Assembly (NCBI GenBank): GCA_037693485.1
Contig: CM075350.1
Location: 127,532,001 to 127,596,000 of the forward strand
DNA length: 64,000 nucleotides
Source of the DNA: Kitagawia praeruptora
Lineage: Eukaryota; Streptophyta; Magnoliopsida; Apiales; Apiaceae
Reading direction: 5' to 3'
Part shown: positions 45,360 through 55,849 of the stretch, piece after piece
How the letters are laid out: each line of letters begins with the position of its first letter
Position numbering within the stretch: position 1 is the stretch's first letter
Position numbers and translations under genes: made by a program
The notes under the pieces: generated by a model
Seen by the model: the letters and a program-made list of their open reading frames with translations, nothing else
Database searches by the model: none
What the model was told of the DNA's origin: nothing

Positions 45360-47390
45360 ATGGGTGAACAATATCTCGAAGCTAAATCAGATTATAGAGC
45401 TCCTCTCCTCACTGGATCAGAAAATTACAACTGGTGGAAATGTAGAATGGAAACATTCTTGTCCAAGAGACCCCTGGTATTAAGAGTGGTGCAAAAAGGA
45501 GACTTCAAATTTCTGGATGATAAGAACAATCCAAAAGATGTTGATGATCTTACTCCCGATGAGATTATCAAATGTGGTTACAATGGAGAAGCTAGAAATT
45601 CTATAATGAATGCATTAGACCAAGCTGAGTATGATAAAGTTTCTTCTCTAAAGACAGCAAAGGAAATGTGGGATGCTTTGGAAACCTACCATGAAGGTTC
45701 AACAACTTTGAGAAAGGTGAAGCTTAGCAAACTAATGAACGACTTTGGAAACTTCAAGCTCAAGGATGATGAAACTATCAAGGAAGGTCAAGCAAGATTC
45801 CAGGTTACTATAAACTCTTTAAAGAGACTTGGAAAGGATATTCCACAAGATGAAATTAACATGAAAGTGTTAAGTGCTGTACCATTTATTTATGAAGCCA
45901 AGGTCACGGCTTTGGAATCATCCTCAACAATCGACACCATGGATCATCTAGCTGTTTTTGCTGAGCTAGAACAGTTTGAAAGTAAAATAAATAAAAGTCA
46001 GGTTGAAGATGCTAGGGTTCCTCTAGCCAAAATGAAGAATTTGGCTCTTCATTCCTCAAACAGCAAGCCAGCCAATGCATCCAGCAAGCTGACAGATTCT
46101 GATGAGGAATCTGATGAAGAAATGGCACTCATTTCACAAAAGATCAAGAGACTGATTGAGAAGAAAAATAGAATGAAAAGGGAAAGAGCAAGTTTCAACA
46201 TCAACAAGAAAGCTAAGGAGCAAAATTGCTTCGAATGTGGCAAGCCAGGCCATTTTAAAAGAGACTGTTACAAGCTGAAGTCAAAACAGCCTGCTGTTTT
46301 TAAAGACAGAAGAAAAGCAAAGGCTTTGCTGACTTGGAGTGATGATGACTCAGACTCCAGTGATGACTCAAGTGAAGACATGGTGAATTTGGCACTTGTA
46401 GGTCTAAATGATGAAGAAAGCTCACAAGGATCCATAAAAGAAGGTCTTGTAGAGAGTGATTTTTCAGATTCGGAAGATGATGCAAGCGAGGTAAACTCAA
46501 TTAATTCTGATCTATCCTCCTCTCCTTTTATTCTAGAAGAACTAACCATGCAGGTACCAAGTAATGTGTCTATTATTGAGTTCATGGAACTGAAAAATAA
46601 GAATGGCAAGCTGGAAAAGAAGAACAATCAGCTGAAGAATATTATTTCTGAGTTAATGGCTGAGAAGGCTCCAGAATTAAATCATGATGATCTAATCACT
46701 GATTTAAAAGAGAAACTAGTTCAATTCGAAGGTGTCAACAAAGTAATTCTACAAAGGAATGAAGCACTTATGAAAGAACTCAGAAATTTGAAGGCAGATA
46801 TTGAAGCAAAAAATGAATGTATAAAATCATTCGAGCATAAAGAATACAGCCAAGCCGAATCCTCAAGAACTGCTGAAAAGAGAAAACAGCAAGCTGAACT
46901 TGTCAAACAGCAAGCTGAATTGATTTCTCTTCTAGAAAAAGAAGTCAAAGACCTTCAGAAAGGAATGGAAACATTTGTTCAAGGTGAAGACAGCTTAAAG
47001 ACAATGATGAAAAAGGCAAATGTTCCCTTGGTCAGAGAAGGAGTTGGCATGAAATCAAACAACAAACATGGTGCACTCAAATACGATGGAAGAAATGGCA
47101 TACCATATAATTATGCCATGCCTTGGAAGATATGTAACAAGTGTGGAGGAAAAGGCCATCTGGAAAAACACTGTGTAGTTCAAGTAAACCCTAAAGGGAA
47201 AACAGCTTACCAGAAGAAGCCAGTCAGAAGGCAAAAAGCACGCCAAAATACTCCTGACAGAAGACAAACAGCTTACCAACAGTCACCAAAAGTGATCCAA
47301 AAGTGGATCAAGAAAGCTGATTTAAATGTGTTATATATTCTTGCTACTAACCAATCTGGACCCAAACCTATATGGGTTCCAAAACATTAA
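45360..47390 (+). CDS. Sirevirus gag polyprotein
   Basis: 676 residues, uninterrupted. The N-terminal gag core starts MGEQYLEAKSDYRAPLLTG. A first CCHC zinc knuckle (CFECGKPGHFKRDC) lies at residues 290-303 and a second (CNKCGGKGHLEKHC) at about 592-605. Between them are acidic Ser/Asp runs (about 325-395) and a predicted coiled coil with many KQQAEL repeats (about 410-555). Gag packages element RNA into virus-like particles. The ATG lies 39 bp after the primer site. The TAA at 47388-47390 ends the frame; pol is in a different frame and opens at 47414, so its expression route is unclear. Confidence 0.88.
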   Translation: MGEQYLEAKSDYRAPLLTGSENYNWWKCRMETFLSKRPLVLRVVQKGDFKFLDDKNNPKDVDDLTPDEIIKCGYNGEARNSIMNALDQAEYDKVSSLKTAKEMWDALETYHEGSTTLRKVKLSKLMNDFGNFKLKDDETIKEGQARFQVTINSLKRLGKDIPQDEINMKVLSAVPFIYEAKVTALESSSTIDTMDHLAVFAELEQFESKINKSQVEDARVPLAKMKNLALHSSNSKPANASSKLTDSDEESDEEMALISQKIKRLIEKKNRMKRERASFNINKKAKEQNCFECGKPGHFKRDCYKLKSKQPAVFKDRRKAKALLTWSDDDSDSSDDSSEDMVNLALVGLNDEESSQGSIKEGLVESDFSDSEDDASEVNSINSDLSSSPFILEELTMQVPSNVSIIEFMELKNKNGKLEKKNNQLKNIISELMAEKAPELNHDDLITDLKEKLVQFEGVNKVILQRNEALMKELRNLKADIEAKNECIKSFEHKEYSQAESSRTAEKRKQQAELVKQQAELISLLEKEVKDLQKGMETFVQGEDSLKTMMKKANVPLVREGVGMKSNNKHGALKYDGRNGIPYNYAMPWKICNKCGGKGHLEKHCVVQVNPKGKTAYQKKPVRRQKARQNTPDRRQTAYQQSPKVIQKWIKKADLNVLYILATNQSGPKPIWVPKH

Positions 47391-47413
47391 ATTGGTATTT
47401 GTTTGTTTTGTAG

Positions 47414-50400
47414 ATATGTCTTACCGCTAAAGTAAAGTCAAATCAATGGATTTTGGATAGCAGATGCACTAGACATATGTGTGGAGACAAATCTCAATTT
47501 ATGAGTCTCAAAATGAAGAAAGGAGGAAGAGTTACCATTGGCAATAGCAAGACTCTTAAAATACTTGGTATTGGTTCCATTGGCAATAGTAATATTTCGA
47601 TTAAAAATGTTCAATATGTCAAAGGTCTTTCATATAACCTACTTAGTGTCACTCAATTATTTGATGAAGGACATTTTGTGAAGTTTGGCATAGATAAAAC
47701 TGTTATTACTATTGGTGCTAACAAAATCCCCCTAGTTGCTAGAAGGGAAGGAAATATATATGTATTAGATTTCGAAATGCAGGAAACAGCATGCTGTTTG
47801 GCTGCAATCGACAATGATCCATATATATGGCATAGGAGGTTGGGACATGCACACATGGACTTGCTTAATAAACTATCAAGCAAGAATCTGGTCAGAGGAC
47901 TACCAAAACTGAAATTTTCTAAGGTTGAAGTATGTTCAGCATGCCAATTGGGTAAACAAATTCGAAGCACTCACAAAGCTAAGAAAATGGTATCTACCTC
48001 TAAACCCTTAGAGCTTCTGCACTTAGACTTATTTGGTCCTGAAGCTTATAAAAGTATTGGAGGTAAACAATATGGCTTTGTAATTGTAGATGATTTTTCT
48101 AGATTTACTTGGGTATTGTTTCTTCGTACTAAAGATTGTGCTTTTGATGAATTTGAGAAACTGATTAAATTACTTGAGAACAAGCATGATACAAGACTTG
48201 TAGGTATAAGAAGTGATAGAGGAGGTGAATTTGTCAATGAGAAATTCATTACATATTGTGAACAAAGAGGAATCTCCCATGAATTTTCTGCTCCAAGGAC
48301 TCCACAACAAAATGGAGTGGTGGAAAGGAAGAATAGGTCACTTCAAGAAACAGCAAGGACTCTTCTGCAAGAAAGCAAGCTGCCTAGAAGTTTTTGGGCC
48401 GAAGCTGTGAATACAGCATGCTATTTGTTAAACAGAATTATAATCAGGCCAATTTTGGATAAAACTCCATATCAATTGTTAAGAGACAAGAAGCCTAATA
48501 TCAGTTACTTCAAGATTTTTGGCTCCAAGTGTTTTGTTCTCAAGACAATTGGTAAAGATGGTAAATTCGATGCTAAATCCTATGAGGCTATTTTTCTTGG
48601 TTATTCTTTAACAAGTAGAGCCTATAGAGTTTATAATGTTAATAAAAATATTGTTGAAGAATCTATTGATGTTACTTTTCAAGAACCTAACAATGATCTA
48701 CCAAGAGATGAGGAAGATTTTACAGGACGTCAAGCTGGAAGTGAAAATCAGCAAGCTGGAAGTGAAAATCAGCAAGCTGAAGGTGCAAATCAGCAAACTG
48801 GCAGTGCAAATCAACAAGATGAAAGTTCAGAACAGCAAACTGAAGATGAAGATGAAGAAGAAAGTCAGCAAGTCAAGGATGATGTAGACAATAACAATCA
48901 GCACGCTGAAAGTTCAAGTCAGCAAGCTGAAATGGAAAATACAATCTCCAGAATTGCAAAAATGTCTTTGGAAGGCCCTAGAGGATCAAGGACTACTGAG
49001 AAACTACCTATTTATGATGAAAAAGATCAGTCACCTCGAGAAAAGATAAGAAAGAAAACTCATGAAGAAATAGCTCAACATTCTTTACCAAAGGCAACAA
49101 GAACGGTTAAGAATCATCCTCTGGAATTAGTCATTGGTGACATTACTGATGGAATTACTACAAGAAGAGGAAAAGCAAATTATTGTGCTCATGCAGCCTT
49201 CCTAGCTCAAGAAGAACCCAAAAACATCAATGAAGCATTAGAAGATGAAAATTGGATCATGGCGATGCAAGAAGAACTAAATCAGTTCGAAAGATGTGAA
49301 GTATGGGAACTTGTCAAACCACCAGAAGATGCTTCAATCATTGGCACAAAATGGGTGTTTAAGAACAAAGTTGATGAATTTGGCACCGTTACTCGAAATA
49401 AAGCAAGGCTTGTGGCTCAAGGATATAATCAACAAGAAGGCATTGACTTTGATCAAACATATGCTCCTGTTGCTCGTTTGGAATCAATAAGGATGCTTCT
49501 TGCCTATGCATGTTTCAAGAAATTTAAGCTATATCAAATGGACGTAAAGAGTGCTTTCCTAAATGGCTTGCTGGAAGAGGAAGTTTATGTAAAACAGCCT
49601 CCTGGATTCGAACATGAACAGTATCCAGACTATGTGTTCAAGCTAAAGAAGGCTCTTTATGGTTTAAAGCAGGCTCCAAGGGCTTGGTACAAAAGGCTTA
49701 GCAAGTTTCTCATCAAAAATGGTTTTATTCAAGGTAAAATCGATCCCACATTATTTATTAAGCAAGATGGTAAAGATATTCTTATTGTTCAAATATATGT
49801 GGATGATATTATTTTTGGAGCTACTAATGAATCTATACTAATGAATCTATGTGTAAGTGGTTTTCTAAGTGTATGCATAGTGAGTTCGAAATGAGCATGA
49901 TGGGTGAGCTCAATTATTTCTTGGGTCTTCAAATCAAGCAATCTAAGGATGGAATTTTTATACATCAATCCAAGTATACAAAAAATCTACTCAAGAGATT
50001 CGGTTATGAAGATTTTAAGTCAAAATCAACTCCTATGATGCAAAACAGCAAGCTGTTTGCAGATGAAAATGGTAATGCTGTTGATATCAAAAGATATCGA
50101 GGTATGATTGGAAGTCTGCTATATTTAACTGCTTCTAGACCTGACATAATGTATAGTGTATGTGTTTGTGCAAGGTTTCAATCAAACCCTAAAGAGTCTC
50201 ACTTAAATGCAATTAAAAGAATATTTCGATACTTAAGTGGTACCATTTCTCTCGGCTTGTTTTATCCTATCACAAATACTTTTGATCTTGTTGGGTATAG
50301 TGATGCAGATTATGCAGGGTGCCTAATTGATAGAAAGAGTACTAGTGGTGTTTGTACATTTCTTGGACAAAGCTTAGTTTCTTGGCAATGCAAGAAACAA

Positions 50401-50751
50401 ACTTCGGTTGCTTTATCCACTGTAGAAGGGGAGTATCTAGCAGCTGGGAGCTGTTGTTCTCAACTTCTATGGATGATTCAAACTCTAAGGGACTTTGATA
50501 TCAAGTGTAGAAAAGTTCCAATCAACTGTGACAACACTAGCACCATTAGCATTTCTAAAAATCCGGTAAATCACTCAAGAACGAAGCATATCGATGTTCG
50601 ACATCATTTCTTGAGAGATAATGTTGCTAAGGGCAAGATAGAGTTGGTTTTTGTTCCAACTGAATTCCAACTAGCCGATATTCTCACAAAACCTCTTGCC
50701 GAAGAGAGATTTTCAGTCATTCGAATGCAACTTGGTATGTGTTCTATGTAA
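47414..50751 (+). pseudogene. Sirevirus pol (protease, integrase, RT, RNase H), one frameshift
   Basis: The first frame is open from 47414 to 49894, with no ATG near its start. Protease has LDSRCTRHM, where the usual motif is Asp-Ser-Gly. Integrase has the HHCC finger (HRRLGH...CSACQLGK), SDRGGEFV and PQQNGVVERKN. A Gln/Glu-rich linker of NQQAGSE repeats is encoded at 48727-48930. RT has QMDVKSAFLNG and IYVDDIIFG. A 14-bp tandem duplication (49823-49836 and 49837-49850) then shifts the frame. The remainder (RT tail, RNase H with SDADYAGC and TSVALSTVEGEYLA) is open in another frame from 49849 to TAA 50749-50751. It is otherwise intact. Confidence 0.88.
49823..49850 (+). repeat. 14-bp tandem duplication disrupting RT
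   Basis: ACTAATGAATCTAT occurs twice in a row just after the YVDD codons. It adds 14 bp and shifts the reading frame. Confidence 0.95.
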
Positions 50752-51238
50752 AACAGCAAGCTGGAAGATAAGTACTGGACAGGTTAGCTTACCATTTGTT
50801 CCAGTTACATATTATACATGGCATAATGTTTGTGATTCCATCTCTGGCTTACCATTTGTGTGACAGTAGATATCATATGAATTTATGTGTCCTAAATTGA
50901 TAATATATGCTACACGATTATATGGTGTTAAATTTGATTGAACTCTAGAAAATTTCTTTTATCTGTTCGAAATAGAAATTTATTGGATTTTTGTTTTTCT
51001 TGTTTGTTTAATTAATAATTCCATAAAATCCTATTTGATGATCTTTCTAATATGTTAAAGAGATATTTAGTTTTTTTTAATCCTAAATACTCTCCCCTAA
51101 AAATCTTCAAAATAAAAAGAGACACGGGCCATTCAGTTTCTTTCTTCAAGACCAACAAACCGTCTCTCTCTCTCTCAAAGCAATTAGGGTTTCTCAAGGC
51201 GGCAATTAGGGTTTTCTAAAACTTCTTCGAAATTCGTC
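50752..51238 (+). other. Spacer and leader before the third ORF
   Basis: The start still carries element words (AACAGCAAGCTGG at 50752; GCTTACCATTTGT at 50786 and 50850). The last 100 bp look like a host 5' leader: a CT repeat (TCTCTCTCTC) and two telobox motifs. Confidence 0.55.
51184..51215 (+). promoter_or_regulatory. Two telobox motifs upstream of third ORF
   Basis: TTAGGGTTT (51184-51192) and TTAGGGTTTT (51206-51215), within 55 bp of the ATG. AAACCCTAA teloboxes are typical of plant promoters and leaders of growth-related genes. Regulation here is inferred. Confidence 0.55.
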
Positions 51239-52558
51239 ATGACTCGCAAGCAAAAGGCTCAAAGGGCTTCATCTCCTCCATCTTCACGAAAGGATGATGC
51301 TTTGATGCTAATAGACGAAGGCGGGGATGAAATATCTCAAACCCCTGAATCCAAGAAACTAAAGATGACGCCCTCTCCATCATTCTCATCACCGGTCTTC
51401 GAATCTCGGTATAAGGAACTCGGGCTAGGAGGTCGTTCAATCATTCTGGAACAGCCAATTGGTAGTAAGTTCGCCTCTCCTCTAAATCAATGCGGTGTTC
51501 TTAAGCTTTTCTCTGATTTGGGCATGAAGTCATTTCTGATGGATTTACCCAAAATTTATTATCCTGATTTGGTGCGTGAATACTATGCTAATCTTCGTTC
51601 GGATAAATTTGGGAATGTTATATCTGTTGTTGATGGACAGAGGATTCATTTAAATCCACCTATCTTAGGTTCCATTCTGGGTATTAAAAATGATAGTGAA
51701 ATTGACGTGTTTACTGCTCAGGGCCACAAATCTTTTCCTGATTTTGCCTTCATTGATCAATTAAGGGTGTTGGTTGGAAATGATAGTCTTGAAGATACTA
51801 ATCTTCCCTCTACCACTATAGTTACACCCCTTGCCCATTTAATGTTCAAACTGTGTAGGTCACACATTTGTCCTAGGATAGGCAACAAATCGAACTTTAC
51901 CTGTCAGGATGTAATTGTGGTATCAATGATATTAACTGGAAGGGCATTCGATCTACCCTCCCTGATTCTCCAAAAAATGGTGGCCACTCTGGATAAGACA
52001 GTTAGTGGGATTCCCTATGGTTTGCTTCTCACTAGAGTTTTTTATTTCTTTTCGGTTGATCTAGACATTGCTAATAAGGTTGCTATGAAGGATGTGTTTG
52101 ATTCAAAATTTTTAGCCCTGAACAATCTTCAAATCAAGTCTGGGAAGCTATCTCGTATCGTGCCTCCTCCTTCCTTGGATGCCCCTACTTCTGGTCATGT
52201 TACTTCTGCAGAGTCCCTTCATGCCAATGTTACAATCATATCTAGTGAGGTCACTTCTCTCCGTAGTGATACTCAAGTTATCCGAAATGATTTGCAAGCT
52301 ATGAAAGGAGATATGCAGTCGATTAAAGCTGATTACCAGTCTATCAAAAGCACCATGAAGGAATTCGTTCGTGAAATCAAGCTTGTTAAAGATATGTTGC
52401 TCAAGCATGCTGGTGTGCCGTCCTCAACCCACTCTGCTGTGGAGGAAGATACAGGACTGAAAGATCTGGCAAAAGCAGCACCAAAAGCTGGGGAGGATAA
52501 TGACACTGAGGTCACAAAGTCAGATGATGGTGTTGATAAGGATCCCAAAGCCTCTTAG
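51239..52558 (+). CDS. Third ORF of Sirevirus (env-position protein, coiled coil)
   Basis: 439 residues, intact. It starts MTRKQKAQRASSPP, a basic Ser-rich head with a short basic stretch near KKLKM. Residues about 60-285 form a compact region with LVREYYANL, HLNPPILGSILGI and CRSHICPRIGNKSNFTCQDV. This resembles the plant-specific 'putative plant transposon protein' domain, by memory of the pattern. Residues about 325-400 form a coiled coil with heptad-like repeats (SLRSDTQVIRNDLQAMK, DMQSIKADYQSIK). The tail is acidic. I see no signal peptide or clear membrane span, so a true envelope protein is unlikely. It occupies the site where some Sireviruses carry an env-like gene. Confidence 0.75.
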   Translation: MTRKQKAQRASSPPSSRKDDALMLIDEGGDEISQTPESKKLKMTPSPSFSSPVFESRYKELGLGGRSIILEQPIGSKFASPLNQCGVLKLFSDLGMKSFLMDLPKIYYPDLVREYYANLRSDKFGNVISVVDGQRIHLNPPILGSILGIKNDSEIDVFTAQGHKSFPDFAFIDQLRVLVGNDSLEDTNLPSTTIVTPLAHLMFKLCRSHICPRIGNKSNFTCQDVIVVSMILTGRAFDLPSLILQKMVATLDKTVSGIPYGLLLTRVFYFFSVDLDIANKVAMKDVFDSKFLALNNLQIKSGKLSRIVPPPSLDAPTSGHVTSAESLHANVTIISSEVTSLRSDTQVIRNDLQAMKGDMQSIKADYQSIKSTMKEFVREIKLVKDMLLKHAGVPSSTHSAVEEDTGLKDLAKAAPKAGEDNDTEVTKSDDGVDKDPKAS

Positions 52559-52886
52559 TTTTTTGATGAATTAAGGGGGAGAAATTAGGAGAATTTTTAG
52601 GAGAATTTCATGTTTCATGCTCTAATTGCTTGCTCTGTTTGAATACTTTTATTATGATGCTTTTGTCTGTAGTACCTAAGTACTTGGTTTTTATTTGGTT
52701 TTTATTATGGCTGATTGAACCTGTTTGAATTATGTGGCATATGATGTTTTGTGCTCTACTAAGTTTTTATTCTGGATATGCTAAAGTATATGTATAACCT
52801 TCAGATAAATATTGTTTTATATCTAACATTGTGATGCAGGAATTTAGGGGGAGTCTCAAAATTCTCCTAAAAGTTTTGTAATCATC
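52559..52886 (+). other. Untranslated region after the third ORF
   Basis: Non-coding, with AATTAGGGGGAGT-type G runs (52573 and 52842) and an AAGGGGGAGAAATTAGGAG purine stretch that resembles a second polypurine tract. Confidence 0.5.
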
Positions 52887-52899
52887 AAAAAGGGGGAGA
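52887..52899 (+). other. Polypurine tract of Sirevirus
   Basis: AAAAAGGGGGAGA directly precedes the 3' LTR, as in other Sireviruses. Confidence 0.88.
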
Positions 52900-52900
52900 T

Positions 52901-54171
52901 TGAAACTCCTAGGTTTTGATGATAACAAACAGCAAGCCATTTGGCTTTTAGATATAAAAACATCAAGCTAGTATGTTAGTTCTAACTTGGTCTTGCAGGA
53001 TAAAACAGCATGCCATTTGTGTATACTCTAACGTGTTTCTGCAGGGTAAAACAGCTTATTGATTGTCTAATCAGTACTCATCAAACAGCAAGCACAGCAT
53101 GCCAATTGTACAATCAGCAAGCTGATTGTGTCTGACGCTTTTGCAGTTTCATTTCGGGATTTTAAGAGAAAGTCAAGAAGAGATGATATATTGATTATAT
53201 ATATAGATTATATGTAAAGATCCTCAGAATATATATTCACCATACCTCCCACTTAAGCTTTTGGAGACAAGTCAAAATTCCTTTTGAATAAATAAGGTTA
53301 CTTTACCTTATTTTATTACACCACCTTACCTCCACTCAAATACATCACATGGGACTCATCATAACATTATTCCCTGCACCTTTTTATCTCTATACACGCA
53401 CCAATGCTCAGCTTTGCAGAGAATAATACATATCTAATTACTCAAAAGAAACTCTGCATTACTAACGGCTTGATTCCTTACCGTTGGAAATTATTCAAGC
53501 CTTAAACCTCAAGATCTTGTTCACCTATATAAGAACTGAATATCATCAGTTCTTGGTACTGAATACAACGTGCAGAAAACAAGATATACTCACACAACTA
53601 CTAAGCTTTCATTGCTAAATCGTTCAAAACCTTCAAACCTCATCATATACGCATATTAATTATTCTGAGGATTTATAGGTTGAGTTGTATTCTTTCAAAA
53701 CATTTGTATTGTTCAAAGTGTATTGTTTTGCTGTTGTACAAGATTGGCTTCAGTTTTTAGGGTGAGTCGAACTAGACTAGAGAAGTATACTTGGGAAGTA
53801 GTACTTAGAAAGTTAGTTGGTCACAGGAAAACAGCAAGCCATTTGTAATCAGCAAGGGTTAAGGGAGATATATTGTTGGATCTTGTAATCGGTTTATAGT
53901 TGATCAATAATATATTCTCTTACCAAGTTTGGTAAGGGACCAGGACGTAGACCATAGGGGATTAGGGGTCGAACCTGGCTAAAAGATTGTGTGTCTCTTT
54001 TACTTACTGTTTATATTCTTTCTGCATTGCATTTCAGGTACAATCAGCGTGCTGTTTGTGAACTGTGTTATTACAAACAGCAAGCTGTTTTCAGTAAATT
54101 TCAAAACAGTTCATAAATTCACACTATTAACCAAAAACACCTATTCACCCCCCCTCTAGGTGTTGTTTTCA
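52901..54171 (+). repeat. 3' LTR of Sirevirus
   Basis: Nearly identical to the 5' LTR; one C shorter in the CCCCCC run near the end. Confidence 0.95.
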
Positions 54172-54463
54172 TATATTATATGCCGGAACGAAAAAAGATA
54201 AACCCTTAACGATTAAATAAAAGAAATATCTCAACGCGCTCACCTAAACAAGGTTATACTAGTAAAGAAAATAGAAAAAAAGGAAATGTTGTAATAAGCA
54301 TAGATAAACTACTTCAACAAGTTTAACCAGGAAAGAGGAAATAAGAACTAACACAAGTAGATGAGTTTAGGTGATACTAATGGAAGATGCAGTAGCAGTG
54401 ATGCTAAGTTATTAGCAAAAAAACAGTAGAAGAAGAAGAAAAGAAAGGGAAGTGAAGTAAAGG

Positions 54464-54649
54464 ATGGATAATAATGTAACAAGCATAGTGAACGAGAGCT
54501 GTTTCTCAGCTCCAAACCCATCCTCGTACACCTTGTCTGAGATTTGGCCTACTAGTCCTTCTTCACCACCACTTCCAAACCCTAATCTTAACAACACTAC
54601 CCAATTGGCCGTTGTTTCTGCTTCTAAAAAGTGCAGAAACCAAAGTTGA
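54464..54649 (+). pseudogene. bHLH79-like N-terminal fragment, copy A
   Basis: The ATG frame starts MDNNVTSIVNESCFSAPNPS and continues SYTLSEIWP, which matches the N-terminus of plant bHLH79-type transcription factors (FSA.NPSSYTLSEIWPF). It stops after 61 codons, with no bHLH domain. A separate 90-residue frame downstream (54612-54884, with VDVFIDEMFVNVSV) is unassigned. It is a relic of a captured or truncated gene. Confidence 0.6.
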
Positions 54650-55663
54650 TGTTTTCATTGATGAAATGTTTGTCAATGTAAGTGTACTTGGTCCTACTAA
54701 CTGTACCACAAGCAATATTTGTTGTAGGCTTGTAGGTCGGTTATGGAAATGTGACATGTTTGCACACAAAATAACTAAGAAATATTTAGTTCATAATATT
54801 GTCTCAGCAACCTCACAAGTCATACCCATACATGAGCCTATCTATTTTGAGTTTGATAATACTCATTTTACAGAAAATGTTTAAACCCGAACGAGAAAAC
54901 TTGCTCTGCTTTACAAAAATATGCATATTCTTTAAAAGGATTTATATCACGAACACTTTCTCTCTTTAGGATCTAAATCTTAAAACTACATAATCGGAAG
55001 GAGTTAAATTTGATTTTTCCTTCTTTGCTCAGCCATATTTACTAAATATACATAACCACAAAACCTCACAAAAACCAAGATTACTAAAGAAAATAGTGAT
55101 GCTAAAGTAGAACTTAAAAAAGTAAACTGAGATATACTGAAACAAGACTTTACCTGATTCATAACTGAAACAAGACTAGTTGAAATCATTAGTAGATGTC
55201 AGAACGAGTAGCATTCCTCTGATTCAACTAAGATATACTAATTGTAGACTTGTAGTTGTAGTGCCATTTTCTGATCTTGAAAATCCCAAACCTAAATTCA
55301 TTATATATTATATGCCGGAACAAAAAAAGATAAACCCTTAACCATTAAATAAAAGAAATATCTCAACGCGCCACTTTAAATCGTTTTTTTAGTCTTCATT
55401 TTTTACTCCCCTTTCTTTTAGTAGGCTCCAGCGCTCATCTAAACAAGGTTATTGGTTATACTAGTAAAGAAAATAGAAAAAAGAAATGTTGTAAAAAGCA
55501 TAGATAAACTACTTCAACTAGTTTAACCAGGAAAGAGAAATTAAGAACTAACATAAGTAGATAAGTTTAGGGTGATATTAATAGAAGATGCAGTAGCAGT
55601 GATGCTAAGTTATTAGCAAAAAAATGTACAAGAACAAGAAAAGAAAGGAAAGTGAAGTAAAGG

Positions 55664-55849
55664 ATGGATAATAATGTAACAAGCACAATAGTGAACGAGA
55701 GCTTTTTCTCAGCTCCAAACCCATCCTCGTACACCTTGTCTGAGATTTGGCCACCTTGTCCTTCTTCACCACTTCCAAACCCTAATTTTAACGACACTAC
55801 CCAATTGGCTGCTGTTTCTGCTTCTAAAAAGTGCAGAAACCAAAGCTGA
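55664..55849 (+). pseudogene. bHLH79-like N-terminal fragment, copy B
   Basis: Same start and motif (FSAPNPSSYTLSEIWP) as copy A, with small indels that remain in frame (extra Thr, fewer Pro/Ser), and the same stop. The downstream segment is also duplicated and more decayed. It is the second unit of the tandem duplication. Confidence 0.6.

Larger units (their letters stand above)
44035..54171 (+). mobile_element. Sirevirus-like Copia retrotransposon, young, with a third ORF
   Basis: LTRs of 1272 and 1271 bp differ at about six substitutions and one indel (about 0.5%), so the insertion is recent. The target duplication TATAT (44030-44034, 54172-54176) is perfect. A Met tRNA primer site, gag with two zinc knuckles, pol in Copia order, a third ORF and a polypurine tract are in place. 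Sirevirus assignment rests on size, LTR length, gag with two CCHC knuckles and a long acidic C-terminal region, and the extra ORF before the 3' LTR. Two lesions (protease DSR and a 14-bp duplication after YVDD) suggest it is no longer autonomous. Confidence 0.92.

Noticed and set aside
46049..46948. Minus-strand ORFs opposite the Sirevirus gag
   Set aside because: Antisense shadows of the Glu/Ser/Lys-rich gag codons.
51239..52558. Retroviral envelope gene
   Set aside because: No signal peptide or clear transmembrane span is seen; only its position resembles env.
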